Part shown: piece after piece, positions 12,380-23,789 of the stretch
Layout of the letters: each line of letters begins with the position of its first letter
Position numbering within the stretch: the stretch's first letter is position 1
Source of the DNA: Zantedeschia hybrid cultivar
Taxonomy: Eukaryota; Streptophyta; Magnoliopsida; Alismatales; Araceae
DNA: 64,000 bases
NCBI GenBank assembly: GCA_030544215.1
Contig: JARZZO010000009.1
Coordinates: forward strand, 53,997,129-54,061,128
Direction: 5' to 3'
Position numbers and translations under genes: made by a program
Notes under the pieces: generated by a model
The model's input: only the letters and a program-made list of their open reading frames with translations
The model's database searches: none
Told to the model about the DNA's origin: nothing

Positions 12380-13240
12380 TTAGAATTGTTCTAACTTGCA
12401 TGGAATAATATGGAATTATTAATTTGGAGTGTGTGCGCATGTGATGTGTGTTTAATACTTTTAAATTTTGATTTAATTGTATGTTAAGTTAATAAAAGTG
12501 TTTTCGAAATTCAAACACCAATTTTGATTAGATCTTAGCTTTTGAAAGCCAAAATTATATATATTTTGAAAACTCTTTTATTTTAGCCATGTGATGCGTT
12601 GAATCATGTGTGGAATGTTTAAAACACACCGTAGTCATGGATATGCACTTATTTAATTATTCATGTGATGAATGGATTGTGTGGATCGTAGATGAATGAT
12701 GGATGTTTATTAATTGTTAATAAATAGAGATTTGCGTATCTCTCCCTCTCTCATTCTCTAATGTATTTCTACCTCCCTCACTCTTGTACTCGCCATAAGG
12801 CCTTCTTCAATTTACCTGTAAATTCTAGAATTTATTGTAATATGATCGAGGCAACTGAGGAAGGAGCGAGGACGATCTACAGCTGTACCCAGGAAGGCGA
12901 AAAGATGGAGATCTCTTGCCTATGTGTTTGCAGGATATCTAATGTAAATGTTATGTTAGATTGTGTGTGCGTTTGACTGTTGGCTCCAGCCAAACCCACT
13001 GTGCTATCCATGACCACACTAGACATGTATGTGATGCATTGTTTTTCTTTTGATTATGAATCAAAGCAGGTTATAGTATTTAGTAAATATATACGATATA
13101 TTTATATACTATCACCTAGGAGAGACCAAGATAAAAGTTATCTAAATACCTTAAGATAAACTCTAAGCCGTAACGCGAGTAGTTAAGAACTTACCGCATG
13201 GTCCACCATCGTTATAGTCATAGTATTCGAATCACTTTAG

Positions 13241-13561
13241 GCAGGTTTGTTGTGCTCTCCACAAGGCCTGCTTAATTGGGAGGAGAAACTGTGGCTATGG
13301 CATTAGATGCCTATATGATCGGGGTAGAGGAACCATGTAGCTTTGTTGTGCTATCCACAAGGGTTGCATGCAAATCTATGCTCGTCGCGTAATGATGGTT
13401 AGCTTAGACCAGAATTAATGGTTTGTTATGCTATCCACAAGGCCATTAAATCTCTGGAGACCGAAGCCATGATCAGATATTGCAAGGAGTTGCAAGTCCC
13501 ATGAGTTGGGTGCTCTCTGATTGTATTACAGTTTGTTATGCTATCCACAAGGCTGTAGTGC
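13241..13561 (+). repeat. Four leader hairpins sharing one 21-base loop (Copia 1)
   Basis: Hairpins lie at 13241-13271, 13334-13370, 13415-13449 and 13523-13561. Each loop is T plus TTGTTRTGCTMTCCACAAGG (21 bases). The stems are different in each copy but self-complementary: GCAGG/CCTGC, CATGTAGC/GTTGCATG, TTAATGG/CCATTAA, and GTATTACAG/CTGTAGTGC. The second and fourth use G-U pairs, which suggests pairing as RNA. Spacing is about 80-110 bases. Confidence 0.9.
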
Positions 13562-13611
13562 AAGTCATTGAGATTCTAATCCCTACTAGGAGACCGTCGG
13601 CATCTCCCGTT

Positions 13612-13634
13612 CTGTATAACTGAGGGTTATACAG
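13612..13634 (+). repeat. Leader hairpin near gag start (Copia 1)
   Basis: CTGTATAAC and GTTATACAG form a 9-bp stem around TGAGG. The homologous site in Copia 2 near 25815-25840 keeps the stem with one mismatch. The flanks (GTCGGCATCTCCCGTT before and GAAAATTAGTGGGAG after) are also conserved between the two elements. Confidence 0.8.
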
Positions 13635-13744
13635 TCCGTCGAAAATTAGTGGGAGTTAAACTTGAACAAAAGACCATGTCTTGTTTTAAATTTTAATAAT
13701 TGAACATCTGCTAAATAAATTTTACTTATCTCCTATAGGGAATT

Positions 13745-16700
13745 ATGTCGTCAAATAACCCACTCCGTGGCATATTTGATGCCCATTTGACTTACTTGAT
13801 CTACTCGGATTGGTTCAGAAACTTGAAGAAAGTCTTCAGATCTGAGCACATTGACTTTGTCCCTAGAGCTGATCCTCCTGCTGAATCGGCATTGGATGCC
13901 CCTGAAGCAGAGATGATTGCTAACGATAAAAGATCGAAGGACAAAGTCAAAAGAGTAGTGAAGGGTGACTGCTTCTATTATAAGCAATATGGTCACTGGA
14001 AGAGGAACTGCAAGGAGTTCCTTAACGATAAAGCTCATGGAAGCGTGAAGCTGTCTGAAGCTTCAGATATCTATATGATAGATATCAACTTGTCAATTAG
14101 AGATTCCACATCTTGGGTATTGGATACCGGATGTGCTTCTCATATCTGTCATGATGTACAGAAGCTGACAAGTAAGCGCAAGCTGAGACAAGGCGAGGTG
14201 GAATTGAGGCTAGGAAACGACGCAAAAGTTGCGGCGATTGCTGTTGGGACAGCAAACCTCAGGCTTCCATCAGGAGACGCCTTACTATTAGAAGATTGTT
14301 ATTATGTTCCTAGCATAATAAAGAACATCATATCAATATCTTGTTTGGATAAGATAGGATATAGGTTGACTATTGAGAATAGAAGTTGTTCGATTTATTA
14401 TGGTAATAAATCAATAGCTTCAGCATCTTTAGTCAATGGACTATATCTGTTAGATGTTTCTTATTACAATCTTCATATTGATAATGCTCTTAAGAAGAGC
14501 AAGAATTGTGTGAACCAAGCCTATATGTGGCATTGTAGACTTGGGCACATTGGCGAAAGCAGGTTGCAAAAGTTGCACAAGCATGGTTACTTAACTGCAT
14601 TCGATTATGAATCGTTTGCAACATGTGAATCTTGCCTTATGGGAAAGATGGCAAAATCTCCATTTACCGGACATGGAGAACGTGCCAAGGACATTCTGGA
14701 ACTAATACATTCGGATTTATGTGATCTCATGTCTACCCAAGCCAATGGTGGCTTTTCATACTTCATTACGTTCACCGATGACTTCTCAAGATTCGGCTAT
14801 GTGTACTTAATGAAGTACAAGTCGGAAGCATTCGAGAAGTTCAAAGAGTTCAACAATGAGGTAGAGAAGCAATTAGGAAAGAGTATTAAAGCTCTTCGAT
14901 CAGATCGAGGAGGAGAATACTTGGGTACTTATTTCACACAATTCTTAAACGATAATGGTATCCTTTCTCAGTTGACCCCTCCATATACACTACAGATGAA
15001 TGGTGTATCAGAAAGGAGGAATCGCACCTTATTGGACATGGTGCGATCCATGATGAGCTTTTCGGGATTACCAGTGTCCCTCTGGGGGTATACTCTAGAG
15101 TCAGCAACATACCTACTGAACAGAGTACCTAGCAAGTCTGTGGCCTCTACTCCATATGAGATATGGAAAGGCAGGAAACCAGAATTTAAACATGTTAAAG
15201 TCTAGGGTTGTCCAGCTCATGTAAAGAGGCATGATCCAGACAAGCTGGTATCACGAACTGATAAATGCAGTTTTGTGGGATATCCAAAGGAAACCTTTGG
15301 ATACTATTTTTACCATCCTGGTGAACAAAAGATATTTGTCGCTAGGAAAGCTGTCTTCTTGGAAGAGGAATACCTTCTCCAGGAGGACAGTGGGAGTAAA
15401 ATAGTATTGGAAGAGGTTCCAGATCTCCAAACAGCTACATTATCATCAGATGAGATATTAGTTCCTGAATCTGTTTAGGTACACACAGATGAGCCACGTT
15501 GATCTGGTAGAGTACCTAGACTACCTGAACGATATGTGGGACATATTGCTGAAGGTGAGTTTAAGGTAGAATATAATGAGGATGATGATCCTAAAACCTA
15601 CCAGGAGGCCATAGAAGGCCCAGAAGTCGTGAAATGGCGAGAAGCCATGAACTCAGAAATCCAGTCCATGTACACCAACCAAGTTTGGAACTTGGAGGAC
15701 TTGCCCGAGGGTATTGTACCCATCGGTTGCAAGTGGATCTTTAAGAGAAAGATCGGTGCTGATGGACGGATCGACACTTATAAGGCAAGGTTGGTGGCAA
15801 AGGGATATCGTCAAAGGCAAGGAATTGACTATGACGAGACTTTCTCACCAGCTGCCATGATAAAGTCGATCAGAGTTCTGCTCGCCATTGCTGCACACTT
15901 TGATTATGAAATCTGGCAGATGGATGTAAAGACTGCCTTCCCCAATGGTAACCTTGAGGAAGAGGTGTATATGATACAGCCAGAAGGTTTCACATCCAAA
16001 GAATCTCCACATAAAGTGTGCAAGCCTCAGAGGTCCATTTATGGACTGAAGCAGGCCTCCCGGAGCTGGAACATAAGATTTGACGAGGCTGTCAAGTCTT
16101 ATGACTTCATTAAGAATGAAGATGAGCCTTGTGTGTACAAGAAAACCAGTGAGAGTGCAGTCACTTTTCTAGTTCTTTACGTAGATGACATACTACTCAT
16201 TGGGAATGATGTAGCTATGATGTGATTAGTAAAGATCTGGCTGTCGAAAAACTTCTCCATGAAGGATTTGGGAGAAGTTTCCTATGTATTGGGAATATGG
16301 ATCTATAGAGATAGATCAAAGAGGATGTTTGGAATGACCCAATCCTTGTACATAGATGCCAGGTTTGGCATGGAAAATTTCAAGAGAGGTCTCATACCGA
16401 TGAGACATGAAATTAATCGCTCAAAGGAGCAGTCTCCTAAGACTCATAATGAGAGGGCATTCATAGATAGAATACCCTATGCCTCTGCCATAAGATCTAT
16501 CATGTATGCCATGCTATGTACACGGCCTGATGTTGCATTTGCTCTAAGTGTTATGAGCAAATTTCAGGCTGTTCCAGGCGAAGAGCACTGGAAGGCAGTG
16601 AAATGTATCCTTAAATACTTGAGAAGAACTAAGGATATGTTTCTTGTCTATGGAGGAGGTTACTTGAAACTACGAGGCTTTACTGACTCGAGTTTCCAGT

Positions 16701-17149
16701 CGGATCCAGATGATAGCAAGTCTACATCTGGATTCGTGTTTACTTTGAACGGAGGCGCAGTATGCTGGAAGAGTTCCAAGCAAGTAACCACTGCAGATTC
16801 GACGACTAAAGCTGAGTACATTGCTGCAGCTGAAGCCGCCAAGGAAACAGTGTGGTTGAAGAAATTCATCACCGACCTCGGCGTAGTTCCCAGCATCTCT
16901 GAGCCTGTTCCACTGTTGTACGACAACAATGGAGCCATTGCGCAAGCGAAAGAGCCGCGGTCTCATAAAAAATCGAAGCATATTCTAAGGCGCTTTCACC
17001 TTATCAGAGAGATCATCTCCAGAGGAGATGTAGTAGTGGAAATAGTTCCATCCGTCGACAATGTAGCAGATTCACTGACAAAGCCGTTGGCTCAAATTGT
17101 GTTTGAGCGTCACCTAGAGTCTATAGGCTTATTGTATAAAGGTGATTGA
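13745..17149 (+). pseudogene. Copia 1 gag-pol polyprotein, four in-frame stops
   Basis: This is a single reading frame of 1135 codons that would encode the capsid, protease, integrase, reverse transcriptase and RNase H of a Ty1/copia element. Order and motifs: gag N-terminus (MSSNNPLRGIFDAH, shortened), zinc knuckle C-F-Y-Y-K-Q-Y-G-H-W-K-R-N-C at codons 76-89 with the second Cys changed to Tyr79, protease D127-T-G, integrase H-x4-H and C-E-S-C zinc site from codon 263, catalytic D-D-E region ending V-S-E-R-R-N, reverse transcriptase YVDD at 812-815, and RNase H with D-S-S-F-Q-S-D. Stops are at 15203 (TAG, a conserved Trp), 15476 (TAG), 15500 (TGA, where Arg is expected) and 16223 (TGA). There is no frameshift. 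Compared with Copia 2, about 520 bp of gag is missing, joined in frame near 13925. Confidence 0.93.
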
Positions 17150-17158
17150 CTTTAGTCC

Positions 17159-17169
17159 AAGTGGGAGAT
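17159..17169 (+). promoter_or_regulatory. Copia 1 polypurine tract
   Basis: AAGTGGGAGAT lies directly before the 3' LTR start at 17170 and is the expected plus-strand primer site. The same string precedes the Copia 2 3' LTR. Confidence 0.85.
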
Positions 17170-18723
17170 TGTTAGTTTTAGGTGGCCTACAAGCCAATCT
17201 GACTATGTAAATTTCGTTCATTTATTAATAAAATGGCATAATATTCATTATGTGTAAATTGCATTAATTATCGTTTCATAATGAAGTCCGTGAATATGTG
17301 CTATAGTGATCAGATTATGATGAGATCATACTAATGAGACTGATCACTTAAACACACATATTCTTAATTGTTCCTAGTTGGAGGATATCCGAGAAGGACA
17401 TCGGATATCCAGTTAGACTAGTACAGATTACTCCTGCTCATATGATGAGGGTGACTGATCTCACAAGTCACTTGTGTGGAGACACTAAGGCGAATCTGTA
17501 GGTGCTCATTGGAGAATGAGTTCACTGAACTGATCCGACTGAATCGCTGGATGGTATTGTACCTCACTGTCAACCAGCTTGATTCTATTGTCGCAGTTGC
17601 GTGGATGGTCCTCGGCCCTAAGACACCAAGGACACCTTGTCGGTGGAGTTCTGTGCTTTGACTTTAGTTTACGAATCTCTAGCCACGGGATTCTAATACG
17701 CCAAGGATTGGGTACATTGGAATACCGTCGAAGGGAATTGTGTGTCAATAAGGAATCATTTGCTCTCGGTACTTAGAGAGAGAATGTTCTAGGAAGGATG
17801 CGCGAAAGTCCCTGGCCAGGGCGGACGATAATATCGGGAAAGGAGTTTTCCGATATTCATCAGCGGCATCCAATCCAAGTGAGTCGACCGGTTAGGGTTT
17901 GACAGCTCGCCATGCCCTGAGTTGACTCGAGAGCATTGTACGAATGAAGGATTATATCCACGTGGTAACTGTCGGCGGAAAGGTTCCAAGAGTGGGTTAC
18001 TTAACCCCAATACCTTCCGGGTTCACGCGGTGTTGCTTGGCACCCAATGTGATCGGGGGCCCGGTCGAATTCGATGTGCGACATCAATTCGATTGATTAA
18101 TTAATTAATAAAAGGTTATTAATTGATTAATAAAGCCAGTGAGGAGTCACTGGGCTTGTTGGGCCATTAACTGGACTGGTACTTGGGCCTAGAGGGTCAC
18201 ACGCAAATGATTCTCAAGGCGATAGATAAATAAGTGGGTTTTATACAAACCGGGGGTTTTTATGAAAAACCGTGCGGTTAGTATAAAACATAGCGAACGG
18301 GCTGAGCAGGCCAAGCTACTGCTAACCCTAGCCACCCCTCCTCTGTTTCTCTCTCTCTCTGGCATCCAGACAGATCCAGATCTGCTCCGCCGCTTCTCCG
18401 AATCCCGTTCGACGGAAAATTGTCTGCCTGTTGCGGCGATCGTTGCGGCGACCGGCGGAGGTTTCGTGGGCTGCGAAGAACGAGGAACGCGAGGATATCC
18501 GTCGCGGGGAGGATCGCGTGGACTTCGCTAGAGGCTGGGCATTTGCACGGTTTGCAGTGTCGCACCGACGGAACCGAATGGTTGCGGATTCGAATCCGCA
18601 CACGGTGAGAATCGATTATCCGATAATCGTAGTTTTTAGTTTTTCGAAACGGGAACGGATCGCTGTTTAGTATTTTATTTTCCGCTGCGTGAGCGATCCG
18701 AAGAAACCCGAGAAATCCCAACA
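17170..18723 (+). repeat. Copia 1 3' LTR (1554 bp)
   Basis: It starts TGTTAG and ends CCCAACA, matching 9412-10949. It is followed by the CCTTA duplication. Confidence 0.95.
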
Positions 18724-18728
18724 CCTTA
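18724..18728. repeat. Target-site duplication CCTTA, right copy (Copia 1)
   Basis: It matches 9407-9411. Keeping one copy joins codons from the 9265 frame to the protease frame without loss. Confidence 0.9.
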
Positions 18729-21700
18729 TGCCTAACTGCCACACTCAACGGTCACTCAGTAGACTCCATCCTACTGGATACTGGAGCTTCAATCAATGTT
18801 TGCCCACTCAAAACCTTAAAGAAGATAGGGATCAATCCAGAAAAGATCGAGTACACCACCATGATGGTTTCGGGCTACGACAATTCTCAAAGGCTAGCTG
18901 ACGGCAAGATCTTTCTTCAATTGGAAATTAGCCTTGTGGCTATGATCTGAAAATTCTACATTCTGGATGTCAAGCTCATATATAATGCCATTCTAGGGAG
19001 ACCTTGGATGGAGCAAACCTTAGGGGTACCATCCACCAACCATCAATGTTATAAGTTCCCATACAACGGGAAGATTGTCAAAGTTAAAAGCACCTCCTAT
19101 ATTGAGTCTTTGGACTCGGTATCAGCTGAACAAATTTCATCCATGATCACCTCTAAAAAGGGTAAAGAGCCCATTCTTTCATCAGTCAGTTCTCATCCCA
19201 AGCTCCGACCTAGCATAGGTTGGCAACTTATGGATAAGATGCGGTACAATTCAAGATCTGGGTTAGGCAAAGAAAAGCAAGGAATTCGAGAATCTATCTA
19301 GAAAAATCCTATTATTGGGGGATTCGGATTGGGTTACTCACCAACCAAACCAATTGAAAGGTCAGGAGAGTGGACACTTATGGACCATTTTGTAAAGAAG
19401 AACCAAGAGCTACTCAGAGTAGATCACCTTGGAAATAAGTTGGAAGAAGAGAGCAAGGAGGCTCAAAAAGAAGATGAGGAAGACTTTGGCACAATGCTAT
19501 TGTTTCATGAACCAAACATTCCACAGGTAGGGATATTCTTGACCAAGGATGAACCGACACCGGCCTCGTTCGTTCCTTTTCTATTTTACTCGCCTTCCTT
19601 TCCTATGCTCCCAGCACCTGTCGTGGCACATTCTCCTGAATGTTTTATGCTTGAAGCCTATGACCACAAAAAAAAAAGTCCAATTCCCGTACCAGAGGAT
19701 GTGAAGTCACTATTAAGGAGCCCATATGTTGGGATAGTTCCACCGTCACGGGGTCTTTGTCTCAAGGACCCACCCTTGTCCCTTCTAGGACAAGTCTGAC
19801 TTGTTCTCCGAGTCATGTACATAGTAGCTTAGGAATTAGGATAGCTTCTTCCATATCTGGGAATTGTAGGGATAAGCAAGTTTCGTCTTTCTTAGTTCAA
19901 GAGTTAGCAAATAGGTGTAAATATTTAAAGGGAGTCGATGAATTTCTTAAGTTAGGGGTCATCCCCGAGCCACTAGAACCATTAGAGGTTGAACCTTGAA
20001 ATAATGGTTTAGGGGTGTTTGAGCTTATTGAGGGTGAAGATGAAGAAGATGATGACTTGGCCAAACCATTTGTAAGTGGGATGAGGCGGTTTGATGAGCC
20101 TTCATCAGCTGTCAATGAACCCACTAAAGAAGTCAACCTCGAAACTGAGGAGGACCCAAAAATAATGCTAATTAGTGCCAAATTGAGTCAAGAAGAAGAG
20201 CGGTCCATCACAGCCGTACTCAAAGAATATCCTGATGGGTTTGCCTGGTCATACGAGAATATGCCTGGATTAAACACAGAATTGGTGGAACATTGGCTAG
20301 TCCTCAAACCTGATGTCAAACCCATGAAGCAAAAGTTGAGACGGCTGCAGCCAGAATTAGCACTAAAGGTAAAAGAAGAGGTTGACAAATTACACAAGAC
20401 CAAGTTCATCCAGGTAGTGTTCTATCATAAGTGGGTAGCCAATATCATCCCTGTAACAAAAAAGGATGGAAGGGTTAGGGTCTACATAGATTTCCGTAAC
20501 CTCAGCCATGCTTGTCCAAAGGACGATTTCCCACTTTCTCACATAGACTTGTTGGTTGATAATCCCGCCGGATATGAAATGCTCTCCTTCATGGATAGAT
20601 TTTCGGGGTATAATCAAATCCGACTAGCTGAAGAAGACATCTTTCATAACCCCATGGGGAACCTACTGCTACGTGGTCATTCCATTTGGGCTTAAGAACG
20701 CTAGAGCCACTTACCAAAAGGCGATAATGGCCATCTTTCATGATATGATCCACCCTGATATGGAGGTTTATGTAGATGACATCCTAGTGAAGTCTAAGAC
20801 GAGAAAAGGGCACACTCAGATCCTTAGAGTCGTAATGCAGAGGTCGAGAGAGCACCAACTAAAAATGAACCCGAAGAAGTGTGTATTCGGTGTTTCCTCT
20901 GGAAAGTTGCTAGGGTTCATGGTAAGCAGGCGAGGGATTGAGGTAGATCCAGACAAAGTGAAGGCGATAGCGGAGATGCCTCCTCCTAGAAATGTCAAGG
21001 ACGTAAAGGGGCCTCATTGACCATCTACAATTCATTAGACGGTTCATATCTCAACATTCTTTGAGATGCAAACCCTTTTACGACTTATTAAAAGGAGGGG
21101 CAAAGTTCGAGTGATAAGTGTCAAAAGGCCTTTGATAATTTAAAGAGCTATCTCCTCAACCCACCAATTCTTATGGCTCAAATCTCGGAGTGGCCTTTAC
21201 TACTATATGTCTCCACCACTGAGGAATTAGCTGGAGCAGTATTGGCTCAACTAGACGACGAGAAGAGAGAAAGAGCAGTATACTACCTCTCCAAGTTGTT
21301 TGATGATGCTGAAAGGCGTTATACAACTATGGAAAGCACATGCGCGACTGTCGTTTGGGTAGTGCAGAAATTGAAGCACTACTTCCTTGCCCACGAGGTC
21401 AAACTTCAAGCTAGAATGAACCCGATAAAATATTTGCTAGAGCGGCCAGTAGTAACGGATAGGCTGGTGCGATGGCAGACCTTCTTGAACCAATTTGATA
21501 TCACCTACGTGAATCAGAAGGCTGTCAAGGGGCAAGCAATTGCTGAGCACCTAGCCCACCATCCATTGCCTAAGTTTTCACCCACCAATGATGAGTTGCC
21601 GGATGAGGAGTTGAATGTTATGGTGGATGATAGTCCATCTTGGGTCCTCCACTACGATGGGGCACTTAACTCTCAAGGCAGTGGCATAGGAGCGGTACTC

Positions 21701-22533
21701 ATATCTCCAGAAGGAGTAAGTATTCCACATGCTTGCCAACTATCCTTCTTGGTGACAAACAATGTTGTAGAATATGAGGCCCTCCTAGCTGGCTTAAAAA
21801 TGATGTTGGCTCTCAAGGTCAAAGATTTGAGAATTATCGGAGACTAACAACTAGTCCTTTGCTAAACAGTGGGCAAGTACCAAACCCGGGACCCCAAGTT
21901 GAAGCCATATCAAGAATTGGTGAGTTCTTTGACTAGGCAGTTTAGAAAGATCACCTATATTCATGTGCCTAGATCCCAGAATATTCTAGCTGATGCCCTA
22001 TCAACTTTATCCTTTGCCCTAGAAATCCCCCTCACTAGGAGTTCGGAAACCATCACTATGCAGAAACAAGATTCCCCTTCTTTCAGGGAGCCGTGGTTCC
22101 AGCAAATTCTTATCCCACCTGAGCATGTCTCTGTCATCACTGAGGAACTCACACCCGATTGGGACGATGGGAACCCTTGGTATTTCGACATCCTTAACTA
22201 CCTTCGAAATGGATCTTTCCCAGCCTATACTATGGCTTATGACCGTAAGGCCATCCGTCGTGTGTCTCAACGCTACATCATTTTAAGTGGGCTTCTCTAC
22301 AGAAGGTCCTTTACTGGAATACTCTTTCGGTGTCTAGATGATACCAAAATCCCCTAGATCATTGAAGAAGCTCATTCGAGCAACTGTAGAGGTCACATCA
22401 ATGGTCGTGCTCTAGTTCAAAAACTTCTCAAGTCCTATTACTAGTCTTCAATGGAGGTTGATTGCACCGTGTTTGTTCTAAGGTGCCTGAAATGCCAGCT
22501 ACATGCTGACAAGATCCATGTGCCTTCATCATC

Positions 22534-22538
22534 CCTCC
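22534..22538. repeat. Target-site duplication CCTCC, left copy (Copia 2)
   Basis: It directly precedes the 5' LTR and is repeated at 31447-31451. Confidence 0.9.
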
Positions 22539-23776
22539 TATTAGTATTGGATGGCCAATAAGCCAATCCGACACTGTATTATGTTCAAATTATTATATAA
22601 TGGCATATTTTCATTGTGTATCTTATTTGAGCATTGCTTATCGAATCACGATGAAGTCTATAAGCATGTGCACTAATCTTCGAACTATGATGTGATCATA
22701 ATTACGAGACCGAAGGTTTATAAAAACATGTTATTAATTGTTCCTACTCATAGGATGTTTGATAAGGACATCAAACATCTGGATAGACTAGTATAGGTTT
22801 CTTCAGCTCATATGATGAGGGTGATTGATCCTAACCATGGGTTTTCAATAAGTCAAATAATCGGGTTCAGAGAAATGCCCTTGAAGGTAATTGTGTGTTC
22901 AATATGGGATCATCTGCTCTCGGTATTAAAAGAGAGAATGTTCTGGGAATGATGCACTAAAGTCCTTGGCCAGGGCGAACTCTGTGTCTGATAAGGAGTT
23001 ATTGGATTCATATTAGCGGCATTTGAGTCAAGTGAATCGACCAGCTAGGGTTTTAAAGTAAACCATACCCTAGGTCGATTTAGGAATATTGCACGGATGA
23101 AGGATTATATCCACGCGATAACCGTTAATGGAAAGGTTCTAATAGAGGGTTGCGATAACCCCAATGCCATCCAAGATCACGCGATGTTGCTTGGCATCTA
23201 ACGTGATCGGAAGCTCGTCCGAATTTACTATGGGACACACAAAAGGTTTTCAAGTCGATGGATAATCCGACAGGATTTTGGATAAGTCTGGGTTTTTATG
23301 AAAAACCACAAATAAGCTTATTATAAAAGAACGGCTGCTACGTCGGGGGTCATCAACCCTAACCTAGCCGCCACATACTTTCTCTCTCCTCTCTACTAGG
23401 CGCTCGACACGAGGTAGCCATTTGGAGACTCCGCTTCGGTTCCTGACAACTCTGCCTTCCGTCCGACGGGAGTTTTCAAATCCGCATGTCGCGGTGGATT
23501 ACGCGTAGCCAGACGGGTTCCACGAACGCTGCATCGAGCGAGGAGGCGAGGACGATCCATCACGAGGAGAACCACGTGGATACCGTTAGAGGCCGGGCAC
23601 CTGCGCGCCTTGCGGCATCGCTCCGACGAGACCGGAGAACGAACGTGGATTCGAATCCGGGCAAGGTAAATCCGATTCCCGATTTATTTTGTTGACCGAA
23701 ACGGGACGAATCCGATCATGAGTATTTTTTATTTCCACTGTGTTTCCGGTTGGATCTGGGCACAACGAAACTAACA
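22539..23776 (+). repeat. Copia 2 5' LTR (1238 bp) with two internal deletions
   Basis: Relative to the 3' LTR it lacks 214 bp at 22828-22834 (junction TCCTA) and 115 bp near 23236 (junction GACA). The two losses, 329 bp, equal the whole length difference between the LTRs. The start reads TATTAG where the 3' LTR has TGTTAG; the end reads CTAACA. Confidence 0.92.
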
Positions 23777-23777
23777 G

Positions 23778-23789
23778 TGGTATCAGAGC
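23778..23789 (+). promoter_or_regulatory. Copia 2 primer-binding site (initiator tRNA-Met)
   Basis: TGGTATCAGAGC begins one base after the LTR end, in the same arrangement as in Copia 1. Confidence 0.92.

Larger units (their letters stand above)
10964..13744 (+). other. Copia 1 leader (2.8 kb, non-coding, structured)
   Basis: The leader between the primer site and gag is unusually long. It holds a GC-rich stretch (11340-11660), an AT-rich mini-hairpin array (11867-12379), a segment related to the Copia 2 leader (12590-13200), four hairpins with a common loop (13241-13561), and a further hairpin close to gag (13612-13634). The frames in the GC-rich part are low-complexity (Gly/Ala/Pro/Arg) and not convincing proteins. 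Confidence 0.75.
9412..18723 (+). mobile_element. Copia 1: complete Ty1/copia retrotransposon, 9.3 kb, non-autonomous
   Basis: The element has two LTRs (9412-10949 and 17170-18723), a primer-binding site at 10951, a polypurine tract at 17159-17169, and 5-bp duplications CCTTA on both sides. It is inserted in the gypsy protease-proximal region. The single gag-pol frame carries four stop codons, so it cannot make its own proteins as it stands. The LTRs differ by roughly 3% over the first 250 bases by eye, mostly C/T and G/A changes, so it is younger than Copia 2, whose LTRs differ by roughly 7% over the same stretch. Confidence 0.95.
18724..22538 (+). pseudogene. Ty3/gypsy pol, middle piece: protease, RT, RNase H, second RNase H, integrase zinc site
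   Basis: The protease is visible from 18726 with L-L-D-T-G-A-S-I-N-V. Reverse transcriptase lies at about 20195-21020, with KKDGRVRVYIDFRNLS and the YVDD catalytic box at 20769-20780; a frameshift near 20675 and another near 21020 break it. The first RNase H is at 21173-21550 (LLYVSTTEELAGAVL, then T-T-M-E-S-T-C). A second RNase H lies near 21640-21990 (HYDGALNSQGSGIGAVL, then N-N-V-V-E-Y-E-A-L-L-A-G-L). This extra domain is known as a mark of the Tat clade of plant gypsy elements. The integrase zinc site (E-A-H-S-S-N-C-R-G-H...R-C-L-K-C) follows at 22360-22500 and is cut by Copia 2. Stops are frequent (for example 21845, 22355 and 22441). Confidence 0.88.

Noticed and set aside
13241..13561. 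Reading the repeated Copia leader motif as a CRISPR-like or simple tandem array
   Set aside because: The repeats are loops of hairpins with changing stems in a plant retroelement; spacing is uneven and no cas-type gene exists.
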